This document shows, piece by piece, positions 1 to 11,794 of a stretch of DNA of 64,000 bases (position 1 is the stretch's first letter; each line of letters opens with the position of its first letter). This DNA is from Ovis canadensis (Eukaryota > Chordata > Mammalia > Artiodactyla > Bovidae): contig NC_091251.1 in the NCBI RefSeq assembly GCF_042477335.2, positions 28,784,501 through 28,848,500 on the forward strand. Reading direction: 5' to 3'. The notes beneath the pieces are model-generated. The model saw only the letters and a program-made list of their open reading frames with translations, was not told where the DNA came from and did not search any database. Position numbers and translations under genes: made by a program.

Positions 1-3000
1 TTCCCAGCATCAGGGTCTTTTCAAATGAATCAGCTCTTTGCATCAGGTGGCCAAAGTATTGGAGTTTCAGCTTCAGCATCAGTCCTTCCAGTGAACACCC
101 AGAACCCATATCCTTTAGAATGGACTGGTTGGATCTCCTTGCAGTCCAAGGGACTCTCAAGAGTCTTCTCCAACACCACAGTTCAAAAGCATCAATTCTT
201 CGGCGCTCAGCTTTCTTCACAGTCCAACCCTCACATACATACATGACCCCTGGAAAAATCATAGCCTTGACTAAACAGACATTTGTTGTCAAAGTAATGT
301 CTCTGCTTTTGAATATGCTATCTAGGTTGGTCATAACTTTTCTTCCAAGGAGTAAGCGTCTTTTAATTTCATGGCTGCAGTCACCATCTGCAGTGATTTT
401 GGAGCCCCCAAAAATAAAGCCTGACACTGTTTCCACTGTTTCCCCATCTATTTCCCATGAAGTGATGGGACCGGATGCCATGATCTTCGTTTTCTGAATG
501 TTGAGCTTTAAGCCAACTTTTTCACTCTCCTCTTCCACTTTCATCAAGAGGCTTTTTAGTTCCTCTTCACTTTCTGCCATAAGGGTGGTGTCATCTGCAT
601 ATCTGAGGTTATTGATATTTCTCCCAGCAATCTTGATTTCAGCATGTGCTTCTTCCAGTCCAGCATTTCTCATGATGTACTCTGCATATAAGTTGAATAA
701 GCAAGGTGACAATATACAGCCTTGACTTACTCCTTTTCCTATTTGGAACCAGTCTGTTGCTCCACGTCCTAACAGATTTCTCAAGACGCAGGTCAGGTGG
801 TCTGGTATTCTCATCTCTCTCAAAATTTTACACAGCTTATTGTGATCCACAGTCAAAGGCTTTGGCATAGTCAATAAAGCAGAAGTAGATGTTTTTCTGG
901 AACTCTCTTGCTTTTTCAATGATCTAGCAGATGTTGGCAATTTGACCTCTGGTTCCTCTGCCTTTTCTAAAACCAGCTTGAACATCTGGAAGTTCATGGT
1001 TCATGTATTGCTGAAGCCTGGCTTGGAGAATTTTAAGCATTACTAGCGTTTGAGATGAGTGCAATCGTGAACTAGTTTGAGCATTCTTTGGCATTGCCTT
1101 TCTTTGGGATTGGAATGAAAACTGACCTTTTCCAGTCCTGTGGCCACTGCTGAGTTTTCCAAAATTTGCTGGCATATTGAGTGCAGCACTTTCACAGCAT
1201 CATCTTTCAGGATTCGAAACAGCTCAACTGGTATTCCATCACCTCCACTAGCTTTGTTCATACTGATGCTTCCTAAGGCCCACTTGACTTCACATTCCAG
1301 GATGTCTGGCTCTAGGTGAGTGATCACACCTTTGTGATTATCTGGGTCGTGAAGATCTTCTTTGTACAGTTCTTCTGTGTATTCTTGCCACCTCTTCTTA
1401 ATATCTTCTGCTTCTGTTAGATCCCTACCATTTCTGTCCTTTATCGAGCCCATCTTTGCATGAAATGTTCCCTTGGTGTCTCTAATTTTCTTGAAGAGAT
1501 CTCTAGTCTTTCCCATTCTGTTGTTTTCCTCTATTTCTTTGCATTGATCGCTGAGGAAGGCTTTCTTATGTCTCCTTTCTATTCTTTGGAACTCTGCATT
1601 CAGATGCTTATATCTTTCCTTTTCTCCTTTGCTTTCACTTCTCTTCTTTTCACAGCTATTTGTAAGGCCTCCCCAGACAGCCATTTTGCTTTTTTGCATT
1701 TCTTTTTCTTGGGGATGGTCTTGATTCCTGTCTCCTGTACAATGGCATGAACCTCCATCCATAGTTCATCAGGCACTCTGTCTATCAGATCTAGTCCCTT
1801 AAATCTATTTCTCACTTCCACTGTATAGTCGTAAGGGATTTAATTTAGGTCATACCTGAATGGTCTAGTGGTTTTCTCCACTTTCTTCAATTTAAGTCTG
1901 AATTTGGCAATAAGGAGCTCATGATCTGAGCCATAGTCAGCTCCCAGTCTTGCTTTTGCTGACTCTATAGAGCTTCTCCATCTTTGGCTGCAAAGAATAT
2001 AATCAATCTGATTTCGGTGTCGACCATCTGATGATGTCCATGTGTAGAGTCTTCTCTTGTGTTGTTGGGAGAGGGTGTTTGCTATAACCAGTGCATTCTC
2101 TTGGCAGAACTCTATTAGCCTTTGCCCTGCTTCATTCTGCATTCCAAGGCCAAATTTGCCTGTTACTCCAGGTGTTTCTTAACTTCCTACTTTTGCATTC
2201 CAGTCCCCTGTAATGAAAAGGACATCTTTTTTGGGTGTTAGTTCTAAAAGGTTTTATAGGTCTTCATAGAACCATTCAACTTCAGCTTCTTCAGCATTAC
2301 TAGTTGGGGCATAGACTTGGATTACCGTGATATTGAATGGTTTACCTTAGAAATGAACATAGATCATTCTGTCGTTTTTGAGATTGCATCCAAGTACTGC
2401 ATTTCGGACTCTTTTGTTGACCATGATGGCTACTCCATTTCTTCTGAGGGATTCCTGCCCTCAGTAGTAGATATAATGGTCATCTGAGTTAAATTCACCC
2501 ATTCCAGTCCATTTTAGTTTGCTGATTCCTAGAATGTCGACATTCACTCTTGCCATCTCCTGTTCGACCACTTCCAATTTGCCTTGACTCATGGACTTAA
2601 CATTCCAGGTTCATATGCAATATTGCTCTTTACAGCGTCGGACCTTGTTTCTATCACCAGTCCCATCTACAGCTGGGTGATTTTTTTGCTTTGGCTCCAT
2701 CCCTTCATTCTTTCTGGAGTTATTTCTCCACTGATCTCCAGTAGGATATTGGGCACCTACCACCTAGGGAGTTCCTCTTTCAGTGTCCTATCTTTTTGCG
2801 TTTTCATACTGTTCATAGGGTCTCAAGGCAAGAATACTGAAGTGGTTTGCCATTCCCCTCTCCAGTGGACCACATTCTGTCAGACCTCTCCACCATGACC
2901 CATCTGTCTTGGGTGGCCCCACATGGCCTGGCTTAGTTTCATTGAGTTAGACAAGGCTGTGGTCCATGTGATCAGATTGGCCTGTTGTCTGTGACTGTGG

Positions 3001-3107
3001 TTTCCATCTTTCTGCCCCGTGATGCTCTCTCTCAGTGCCTACCTCTTACTTGAGTTTCTCTTACCTTCGATGTGGGGACTCTCTTCATGGCTGCTCCAGC
3101 AAAGCGC
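1..3107 (-). mobile_element. BovB LINE, antisense, nearly full length, 3' end outside the window
   Basis: On the minus strand the order is 5'UTR (near 3100), apurinic endonuclease region (about 2480-1850) and reverse transcriptase (about 1700 to 1), characteristic of BovB (RTE clade). Several in-frame stops and frame changes break the ORF, so it is dead. Its right end lies at most a few bases from another BovB in the opposite orientation. Confidence 0.92.
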
Positions 3108-3775
3108 AGAAGCACAAGATATTAAGAAAAGGTGGCAAGAATACCCAGAAGAACTATACAAAAAAGATCTTAATGACCCAGATAACCAGGATGGTGTGAT
3201 CACTCACCTAGAACCATACATCCTGGAGTGTAAAGTCAAGTGGGCCTTAGGAAACATCACTAGGAACAAAGCTAGTGGAGGTGATGGAATTCCAGTTGAG
3301 CTGTTTCAAATCCTAAAAGATCATGCTGTGAAAGTGCTGCACTCAGTATGCCATCAAATTTGGAAAACTCAGCAGTGGCCATGGGACTGGAAATGGTCAG
3401 TTTTCATTCTAATCCCAAAGAAAGGCAATGCCAAAGAATGTCCGAACTACCGCACAATTGCACTTATCTCATATGCTAGCAACGTAATGCTCAAAAATTT
3501 CCAAGCTAGGCTTCAACAGTCTGTTAACTGAGAACTTCCAGATGTTCAAGCTGGATTTAGAAAAGGCAAGGGAACCAGAGATCAAATTGCCAACATCTGT
3601 TGGATCATAGAAAAAGCAAGAGAATTCCAGAAAAATATCTGCTTCGTTGACTATGTGGGTTACAAAACACTGTGGAAAATTCTTCAAGAGATGGGAATAG
3701 CAGACCACCTTACCTGCCTCCTGAGAAATCTGTATGCAGGTCAAGAAGCAACAGTTAGAACCGGACATGGAACAC

Positions 3776-3932
3776 CGGTGTTAGTCGCTCAGTTGTGTCT
3801 GACTCTTTGCAACTCCATGGACTGTAGACCACCAGGCTCCTCTGTCCATGGGATTCTCCAGGCAAGAGTACTGGAGTGGGTCACCATTTCCTTCTCCAGA
3901 GGATCTTTCCAACCCAGGGATTGAACTTCTGT
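3776..3932 (-). mobile_element. Bov-tA-type SINE, antisense, 3' part only
   Basis: Reads GTCGCTCAGTTGTGTCTGAC, then the ACTGGAGTGGG and CTTCTCCAG core and AACCCAGGGATTGAAC, then stops within the tRNA-derived part. It is inserted in the BovB RT region. Confidence 0.85.
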
Positions 3933-3939
3933 GTTATTG

Positions 3940-4258
3940 CTGCTAAGTTGCTTCAGTTGTGTCTGACTCTGTGCGACCCCATAGATGGCAGCCCACTAGG
4001 CTCCCCCATCCCTGGGATTCTCCAGGCAAGAACACTGGAGTGGGTTGCCATTTCCCTCTCCAATGCATGAAAGTGAAAAGTGAAAGTGAAGTCGCTCAGT
4101 CATGTCCAACTATTAGCGACCCCATGGACTGCAGCCCACCAGGCTCTCCCGTCCCTGGGATTCTCCAGGCAAGAACAGTGGAGTGGGGTGCCATTTCCTT
4201 CTCCAACTTCTGTGTTGCAGCCAGATTCTTTACTGTCTGAGCTACAGGGAAGTCCTGG
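3940..4258 (-). mobile_element. BOV-A2-like dimeric SINE with tRNA-derived end, antisense
   Basis: Two Bov-A monomers in antisense joined by the GCATGAAAGTGAAAAGTGAA linker, followed by a partial tRNA-like end (TTTACTGTCTGAGCTACAGG). It lies with the preceding SINE inside the BovB copy. Confidence 0.85.
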
Positions 4259-5218
4259 AAGTCCTAACACCAGACTGGTTCTCAACTGGGAAAGGAGCAC
4301 ATCAAGGCTGTATATTGTCACCCTGCTTATTTAACTTATATGCCGAGTACATCATGTGAATGCCGGACTGGATGAAGCACAAGCTGGAATCAAGATTGCC
4401 GGGAGAAATATCAATAACCTCAGATATGCAGATGACACCACCCTTATGGCAGAAAGCAAAGAGAAACTAAAGAGCTTCTTGATGAAAGTGAAAGAGGAGA
4501 GTGAAAAAGTTGGCTTAAAACGCAACAGTCTAAAAACTAAGATCGTGGCATCTGGTCCCATCACCTTATGGCAAGTAGATGTTGAAACAATGGAAACAGT
4601 GACAGACTTTATTTTCTTGGGCTCTAAATTCACTGCAGATGGTGTTGCAGCCATGAAATTAAAAGGTGCTTGCTCCTTGGAAGAAAAGCTGTGACAAACC
4701 CAGACAGCATATTAAAAATAACTTGGCCGACATAGGTGCATATAGCCAAAGCTATGGTTTTCTTCAATAGTCATGTATGGATGTGCGAGCTGGATCTCAA
4801 AGAAATCTGAGCACTGAAGAACTGATGCTTTTGAACTGTGGTGTTGGAGAAGACTCTTGAGAGTCCCTTGGACTGCCTTGGAGTCCCTTGGAGATCCAAC
4901 CAGTCAATCCTAAAGGAAATCTGTCCTGAATACTCACTGGAGGGACTGATGCTGAAGCTGAGGCTTCAATACTTTGGCCACCTGATGGGAAGAACTGACT
5001 CATTGGAAAAGACAATGATGCTGGGAAAGATTGAAGGCAGGAGGAGACAGGGATGACAGAGGACAAGATGGCATCACCGACTCAATGGACATGAGTTTGA
5101 GCAAGGTCCAGGGTGATGACAGGGTGATGGTGATGACAGGGAGGGCTGGCATGTTGCAGTCCATGGGGTTGCAAAGAGTTGGACTGACGACTGAGCAACT
5201 GAACTGAGTTTAATGGAC

Positions 5219-5435
5219 TAAGGGCTTACCTGGTAGCTCAGATGGTATAGAATCTACCTGCAATGCAGGAGACCAGAGTTTGATCCCTGGTCGGGAAGAT
5301 CCCCTGGAGAAGGGAATGGCAACCTCCTCCAGTATTGCTGCCTGGGAAAGCCACGGTCAGAGCAGCCTGGCAGGCTGCAGTCCATGGGATGGCAAGAGTA
5401 GGACGTGACTTAGTGACTAACACTTCACATCTTTG
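5219..5435 (+). mobile_element. Bov-tA SINE, sense
   Basis: tRNA-Glu-derived head (GGCTTACCTGGTAGCTCAGA), then GGGAAGATCCCCTGGAGAAG, then the Bov-A core. It abuts the 3' end of the BovB copy. Confidence 0.88.
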
Positions 5436-5439
5436 ATGA

Positions 5440-6260
5440 GCTATAAGATGCCGACTTTGCCAGCAGGTAGGGGAAAGGATTTCAAGTCCATAGAGCTGTA
5501 AGTGCAAAGGCCCTAAGGCCAGAAGGTGTTCGTCTTTTTGGCAGAATAGAAATCAGGCCACTCATTCCTGAGATAACCCCAGAAGACATTGGCAAGACTT
5601 GACTTGAATTCTGAAATTTCTGCTCAACATTCCTCCTGGGAGATTGCCGAAGGGACTTTTCAACGGCCCCTTGGTATTTATACGAGTTCTTTAACTCTAT
5701 AATAAATGTTCTTCAACAAATAGTTGTCACACTCATTCTCTCCATGTCAAGAAACAGGTTTCTAAATCTTGCTTTACGTTTTGCCTCCTCCAGAGTGTAG
5801 AACCACTAATTAAATTATCTCAAAGATAATTTAACCCAGCCTTAAAAAAATATGTTTGATGATGTAAAATGCACATTTCCAGAGCCCAGATGCCCAGATG
5901 CAGAAGACCCAGAGTGCATGCTGGAGGTGAGCATGGTTCTGGAGTTTTGAAGTTTTTATCAAAAACCCCAGTGATTTTTAATACTATAAGAGAATTTAAG
6001 AAGCACTGATATAGTCCAACTATCCCTCCCTCTTTTGGACATAATTTCATACTTAAGAAACACGTTGCCAAATAGTAAAAAGAATTCCTAGGTACTTTTC
6101 ACTTCCCCCCTTTTGGTGTTTATATTACTCTCTAACAGTGAGAAACTTGGCTCCCTTTATCTGCAATATATTTAATGTTATTTCAGAACTGCTAATCCAC
6201 GTGTTCAAAAAGGCCAACTAATTGGAATTCAGTGTTTCAAGTTCTTTTTGTCTTGAGTCT
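5440..6260. other. Intergenic stretch with an old hAT/MER-like remnant
   Basis: No coding signal. About 5830-6015 resembles a MER5/Charlie-type hAT remnant (CCAGAGCCCAGATGCCCAGA to AAGAAGCACTGATATAG). The assignment is by eye and weak. The remainder is not recognised. Confidence 0.35.
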
Positions 6261-6267
6261 GAGGGCA

Positions 6268-6478
6268 TATGTGAAGTCTCTCAGTTGTGTCCGACTCTTT
6301 GCAACCCATGGACTGTAGCCCACCAAGCTCCTCCGTCCATGGGATTCTCCAGGGAAGAATACTGGAGTGGGTTGCCATTTCCTTCTCCAAGGGATCTTCC
6401 TGACCCAGGGATCGAACCCAGGTCTCCCACATTGCAGGCAGATGCTTTAACCTCTGTGCCGCCAGGGAAGCCCTTAAA
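6268..6478 (-). mobile_element. Bov-tA SINE, antisense
   Basis: Antisense Bov-A core followed by the tRNA-like end (GGATCGAACCCAGGTCTCCC to GCCGCCAGGGAAGCCC). Confidence 0.88.
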
Positions 6479-6489
6479 TACAAGAATAT

Positions 6490-7246
6490 AGTCTCTCAGA
6501 AAACCTCCTATAGAGACACAGAACTTCAGATCCAAGTCAAAGATTTCAAGGGAGGAAAAAAAACCTGGTTGAAAGAAGAAGGGGGAGGAGACGGGAGAGG
6601 GGGGCGAAAGGGGTGGCCTTACAGACGTCTCCTGCCACCTACAGATACCCAAGTGTTATGGGACTTTTCCCTGGGCCTCCAGAGAAGGGAGGACTGGAAC
6701 TGGGCCCTACCAGAAATCAGACCAGACCAAAACCAGAATTCGAGTTCTCTGCCAAGAGGAGGTGATCAGTCTCCGATCCTCAGCTCAGGCTGAGGGCCCT
6801 TCGACCAGATTCCTGCATCCAGGACCGGGGGACTAGAAAAATGGGGAAAGATAGGAAGGGTTAAGGAGAGGAAAGAGAGAGGGAAGGGGAGAGAGGTCAA
6901 TAAAGTCTCTTGTTCCTTACCGGTCGGGGCACTCTGGCCAGTTGTCCGCGTCAGGAGGAGACCAGGGACAAAAGGGTCCCAGTTGCGGCCGCTGGGTCTG
7001 GTCCATTGGCAGGCAAGCTGGCCCCTGAGTACCCCGAGTGGTCTGGATGTCAGTCTCGGCAAAGAAGAGTCCCCGCCAGAGTTGCCATTTGTTGCAGGAA
7101 GAGGAACCCCTTCCAGGGCCCGAAACTGGGCTCTTGTCTAACACTCGGAAATGAATTGTCTGAAGAGACACATGTGCTCACAAAGCAAGAGATTTTATTG
7201 GGAAAGGGCACCCAGGTAGAGAGCAGCAGGGTAAGGGAACCCAGGA
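6490..7246 (-). mobile_element. Endogenous-retrovirus-like fragment (partial LTR plus leader), antisense
   Basis: On the minus strand a signal AATAAA (complement of 7193-7198) is followed by an R/U5-like segment ending in TGCAACA near 7091, then GC-rich leader-like sequence with no gag, pol or env frame. The short ORFs are not convincing proteins. It is a decayed, non-coding relic. A 38-bp direct repeat flanks it. LTR family not resolved; it could be a different repeat class. Confidence 0.5.
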
Positions 7247-7289
7247 TGTTTCAAGTTCTTTTTGTCTTGAGCCTGAGGGTATATACTAT

Positions 7290-7730
7290 AGTCTAAATAG
7301 TCCAACTTGAGTAAGTGATAGCTCCCTTTCTGTGTGAGTATGTTATTCATTTGAAATATGGTTCTGCTCAGATCATCTGTGTTTTTATATCAATGTTACA
7401 CCCTCCCCCAAGTTTGTTGATTTTATTGTTTTTTGAGTAGGTAAGACATTAACATCCCGCTCATTCATTTTACAGATGGCCTGGGGATGTGAGATTGTTG
7501 GCAAGGCCACTGAAGCCTTTGGTGAGCTGGATGTTGGGTGCTCAGGGCACCTGGTCTCCACCTTACCGCCTTTCATCAAACACTCCAGGCTTTGGTGTTT
7601 TCCGGTGCTTACTGGTTACTAGGTTCCCACAGCTGGACTTGTTTAGCTAGGAGCTTGGATTAATTATGGTTTCAAATGTCTGTAGTATCAACCTCTTTTC
7701 AGTGATTTACATAAAAGCCTCCCAGTCCGG
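7290..7730. other. Unassigned intergenic sequence
   Basis: No coding frame, no recognised ruminant repeat and no regulatory cluster seen. Confidence 0.4.
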
Positions 7731-7734
7731 TTTG

Positions 7735-8218
7735 GCCGTTTTTTATCAAGTTAAACTTACATTGAACACAGGACCAGCAATCCCACCCAAGAGAAATGAA
7801 AATATCTATTTCTACATAAATAACTTTACACAAATAATTATGCCAGTTTTAAAAAATGGAAACAGCTTAAATGTTCATCAGCCAGTGAATGAGTAGATTG
7901 TCATACAATGGAATACTAATCAGCAATAAAAAGGGAAAATATTCCTGATAGATGCGATACATGGATGAATCTCAAAAAGGTTATGCTGAGTTAAAGTAGA
8001 GACATTCAGGAAAAGACAGAAATCTAAGGAAAGAAATCAGAAAAGTGGTTGCCAAGGGCTGGGAATAGGGAAAGGTGATTGCAGAGGGGCAGCACAAGGA
8101 ATTTTTGGTGTGATGGGAATATTATACATTTGACTGTGCCAGTCATTACAGGATGGTGTATGTTTTGTCAAATATTTAGATGGTACAAATAAAAAGGTGA
8201 ATTTTATTATAGGTGAAG
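7735..8218 (+). mobile_element. Old L1 (L1M-type) 3' fragment, sense
   Basis: Degenerate L1 ORF2 end and 3'UTR wording (CCAGCAATCCCACCCAAGAG, ATACAATGGAATACTAATCA, AAGTGGTTGCCAAGGGCTGG). Divergence indicates an ancient insertion. Confidence 0.75.
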
Positions 8219-8239
8219 GGTACTGCAGTAAGCCTGACC

Positions 8240-8550
8240 TTCTGAATTTTTATTTATTTGTCTTCAGTTGCGGCCGTGCTGGCTCTTCGTTGCCACGCTT
8301 GGGCTTTCTCTAGTTGTGGTGCAAGGCCTTCTCGTTGCAGTGGCCTCTCTTGTCGGTGAGCACAGCCTCTAGGGCGTGTGGGCTCCCGTAGTTGCAGCTT
8401 CTGAGCTCTAAAGCACAGACTCAACAGTTGTTGCACAGGGCTTAGTTGCTCTGCAGCATGTGGGATCTTCCCAGATTGGGGATCAAACCCATGTCTCCTG
8501 CAATGCCAGGAGGATTTTTTTTTTTAACCACTGAGCTATTAGGGAACCCC
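8240..8550 (-). mobile_element. CHR-type (cetartiodactyl tRNA-Glu) SINE, antisense
   Basis: Contains CAGTTGCGGCCGTGCTGGCT, GGCTCCCGTAGTTGCAGC, GGGATCTTCCCAGATTGGGG and the AACCACTGAGCTATTAGGGA tRNA-like end in antisense. Confidence 0.75.
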
Positions 8551-8949
8551 AAACCTTATCTTTTAAAAAGCCTCCCAGTTCTACCCTCTACCCTTCTTCT
8601 ACCTGCTTCTCCTGAACTCCGCCCCTGCTTGGCGCTCTAATTCCAGGGGGAAATGCAAATCTTTAACCAGCTATGGGGAGTGCCTGACCATTTTTGAACA
8701 GAGAAATAAGATAATGAATTGGCATTAAAACATTGGCAGTGAACTTTGATAAGAATATAAATGAGTGAGAAATAAGAAACTGGCCTGAAGAAAAGCTGGG
8801 GGTGATAAATTATAATTGGGTCTTCCATGGGATGTTCTGTGAAGGGATGGGCTCGTTCATTCCTTCAAACACATATGGAGTATCTTCATTGCTGGGCACG
8901 GGGGACATGACTGTGTCGTCTAGTCAGGATCTGGGGATAAGCTGGTGGT

Positions 8950-9152
8950 GGTGGTTTAGTCGCTCAGTTGTGTCTGACTCTTTGCGACCCTATGGACTGC
9001 AGTCCCCCAGGCTCCTCTGTCCATGGGATTCTCCAGGCAAGGATACTGGATGGAGTAGGTTGCCATTTCCTCCCCCAGGGGATCTTCCCTACTCAGGGAT
9101 TGAACCTGCATCTCTTGCATTTGCAGGTGGATTCTTTACCACTGAGGGAGTA
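8950..9152 (-). mobile_element. Bov-tA SINE, antisense
   Basis: TTAGTCGCTCAGTTGTGTCT start, ATTCTCCAGGCAAGGATACT core and GATTCTTTACCACTGAGGGA end. Confidence 0.88.
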
Positions 9153-10215
9153 GCAATCACAAATTGGGATGTGAGCTCTGAAGCAAATCAGAGGGAATGA
9201 CTTGGAGGTGGTGTGCCGAGGACTATGGATAGAGAGCAGGGATCCAGCATCCAGAGCAGGGGCATGGGCAGAAGATCTGCTGAGACCTGAGGGTAAGGAG
9301 GCATTGTCAGAGGAAGGAAGGGAGGAGAGCTTGACAGCAGAGGGAAAGCCGTGTGAGCCCACTGTGTTCAGGCATCATGGCTGGAGGGAGGCAACGGGAA
9401 ATGAGAGGTGATGAGCTTGGAAAGGAAGAACCCCAGAGCCTGTTGAGGGTGTCCAGCAGTGGGAACTACTGTAGTGTTACATATAGGGAAATGACATGAT
9501 CAGATCTGTGATTAGTGGTGAGCTGGCTGCAAAATGGAACCAGGCTTGAAAGATGGCAGCAGGGAAGCCTGTTAGGATACTATTTCAGTCATCCAGACAA
9601 GAGATGATAGTGGTTGAGGGGATGGAGAGGAGGGTTTTAAAAGCTATTTAGTGGATAGAAATGTCAAGATTTGGTGACTGTTGGAATAGGAGAGGCAAAA
9701 GTCAAAGGGGGTGCCTTGCACTTGGGTGGGTGGATAGATGGTGATGCTTGAGGGGGAACAGATTCAGGAGAAGAGATTAGGGTGGTGTCCCAAGTGAATT
9801 CAGCAGGGTGTTGGACATATGGCTCTCCAACTCAGAGGAGCAAATATGAGTGGTATGTAGGCCACAGGAATGGTTGGGAGTGCCTTCAGAGAGGGCATAG
9901 CTAGTGAACACCAGGTGAAAACCTTAAGCCATAATATTTAAGGCAGAAAAAAGAACTCACAAATAAGGCTGAGAAAGAGGGGCTAGAAAACTAGGAGTAA
10001 AAACAAAGACATGAGAAGAGAGGAAATATTTTTTAATCTGTTAAGAGGTCAAGTCAGCTAAGGGTCAAATAGTTTTGGCATCAATGAAACATTGATCTTG
10101 GTGAGAAGAATTCCAATGGAAAGACTGAGGCCAAAGCCAGGCTACAATGTAATTAAGAGGTAATTGGCCAGCAGCCCAGGCCAATTCCTAACTAATGAAA
10201 ATCCCAACCTCACAC
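9153..10215. other. Intergenic stretch with an unclassified ancient repeat
   Basis: Purine-rich sequence. About 9480-9760 (GACATGATCAGATCTGTGAT, TTTCAGTCATCCAGACAAGA) has the wording of a common old mammalian interspersed repeat, but I cannot name the family. No coding frame. Confidence 0.35.
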
Positions 10216-10428
10216 CAGGCTTCCCTGGTGATTCAGACGGTAAAGAGCTTACCTGCAGTGTAGGAGACCCAGGTTCGATCCCTGGGTTGGGAAGATCCCC
10301 TGGAGAAGGAAATGGCAACCCACTCCAGTATTCTTGCCTGGAAAATGCCATGGATGGAGGAGCCTGATAGGTTACAGTCCAGGGGGTTGCAAAGAGTTGG
10401 ACACAACTGAGCGACTTCACTTCTTACT
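10216..10428 (+). mobile_element. Bov-tA SINE, sense
   Basis: GGCTTCCCTGGTGATTCAGA head, GGTTCGATCCCTGGGTTGGG B-box-like part and ACAACTGAGCGACTTCAC end. Confidence 0.9.
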
Positions 10429-10429
10429 T

Positions 10430-11115
10430 CTCAATCTTACACTTGACAACAAAGTTCAATGGTTCAAAGACTTAAACATAAAAAAAAACAATAGGAAAAA
10501 TATAAGATTAAAAACACTTTTTTAATGTTAGAGTACAAAAGACTTTTTTTCTGGTGTGACACAAAACAGAAACCACAAAAGAGGAGGCTGATAAATATGC
10601 CTACCTTAAAATTTTCCCTAAGCAGTCACAAAGCAACATAAGCAAAATTATGAACTATAAAAAAATTTGAACTCAAATTTTGGATGAGGACTAGTTTCCT
10701 TAATATGTGAAGAGCTTTTACAAAAAATCAACAAAAAACTAACAACCCAACAGAACAAGGAGGCAAAGGATATGAACACGATTCTTAGAGAAGGAAATAC
10801 AAATGGCTGTTGAATACAGGCACAGACACCCAGTCTCATTCACCATAAAAGAAAATTTAAATTTGTGATTTTTGCTTTTCATCTATTAGATCAACATCCA
10901 CAGAAAAGTTTGGTAACACTTTGCTGTCTGAGAAATGTGGAAAAACAGGTCCTCTCATACATGCCTCCTGGGATTGTGCATTTGGACATTTATGGAGGAC
11001 AATTTAGCAATATCTGTGAAACATTATGTAAGACAAGTATACTCTTTAACAGAGTACTCTTCTGTAAAATGATGAATTTCCAAGTTTATTCACTGTAACT
11101 ATGTAACAGCAAAGA
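10430..11115 (+). mobile_element. Old L1 ORF2 fragment, sense, degenerate
   Basis: Recognisable but decayed L1 wording (TTAATATGTGAAGAGCTTTT, CAAAGGATATGAACACGATT, GGACAATTTAGCAATATCTG). No open frame of useful length. Confidence 0.7.
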
Positions 11116-11639
11116 TAGGAACCATATTTATGTGGAATATTATGGATTGAGGATATTATGTCTATTCTTACTGGTGTCTGGTCCTGTAGAAAGTTGAGGA
11201 GAATAGGACTGCAGTTCCACGAGAGCAAAGATGTAGGTGCCTATTTCATAGTCATTGATTTAGGGGCAAAGGTCGAAGTGAGAATCAGTTCATCTTAGAA
11301 AAGAGTGGTTCGGGAAGAGCTAGAGAAACCAGAGAGGGAGATTCCCGGAAGGACAAAGAAGAGAGAGAAAGGAAGCCAACGTGATGTGATGATCTGGAAG
11401 CCAGACAGTGAGTCTGTCTCTGCCTAGGGTACAGACCAAGGACTGGACACTCCTGGGTCGGACCAACTCTGCTGATCTCTGAAGCAGTCCTGGACTTGCC
11501 CTTCCATTGGACTTACTGGGATATGGGAAAAGAAACTCTCAGTGTCCTCAGAGAATACGGATGGGATTTATTTCTTAATATCTGAGCCTAGCTTCCCACT
11601 CCAGCCCTGGAGCCCAGACACCAGGCTGCCAATGCACTG
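11116..11639. other. Proximal upstream flank of KIF23
   Basis: Unique-looking sequence between the old L1 and the CpG island. No repeat or coding frame recognised. A CCAAT core lies at 11629-11633. Confidence 0.4.
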
Positions 11640-11649
11640 TTTTGCGTCG

Positions 11650-11663
11650 GTCGCCTAGGAGAC
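11650..11663. promoter_or_regulatory. RFX/X-box-like near-palindrome
   Basis: GTCGCC-TA-GGAGAC is a 14-bp inverted repeat with one mismatch between half-sites. It resembles the RFX X-box layout (GTNRCC and RGYAAC half-sites), lies about 70 bp upstream of the CCAAT/CHR pair, and is inside the CpG island. Confidence 0.3.
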
Positions 11664-11729
11664 GAGCACCACATCCTACTGAGCAGGCGCTTTTTCTGAG
11701 GCCACGCCCCCTCCCGTGGGCGGGCGCTG

Positions 11730-11744
11730 ATTGGCCCGTTTGAA
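11730..11744 (+). promoter_or_regulatory. KIF23: Composite inverted CCAAT plus CHR element
   Basis: ATTGG (11730-11734) is followed by four bases (CCCG) and then TTTGAA (11739-11744). TTTGAA is the consensus CHR bound by MuvB/DREAM in G2/M genes. In CDE/CHR promoters the four-base spacing separates CDE from CHR. Here the CDE slot holds an inverted CCAAT (NF-Y) core. That factors bind here is inference. Confidence 0.6.
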
Positions 11745-11794
11745 ATGCGCCGGGCGCGAGCTCACCTGGCCCCTCAGCGGCGTTTCACAGATTC

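Larger units (their letters stand above)
3108..5213 (+). mobile_element. BovB LINE, sense, 5'-truncated, interrupted by SINEs
   Basis: Sense reverse-transcriptase region with AEDIKKRWQE-like, LRNLYAGQEATVRTGHGT and YADDTTLMAES motifs, ending in the typical tail (CGACTGAGCAACTGAACTGA). It is interrupted between 3776 and 4258 by SINEs. AACACC recurs on both sides of that insert, as a target-site duplication would. Multiple frameshifts are present. Confidence 0.9.
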
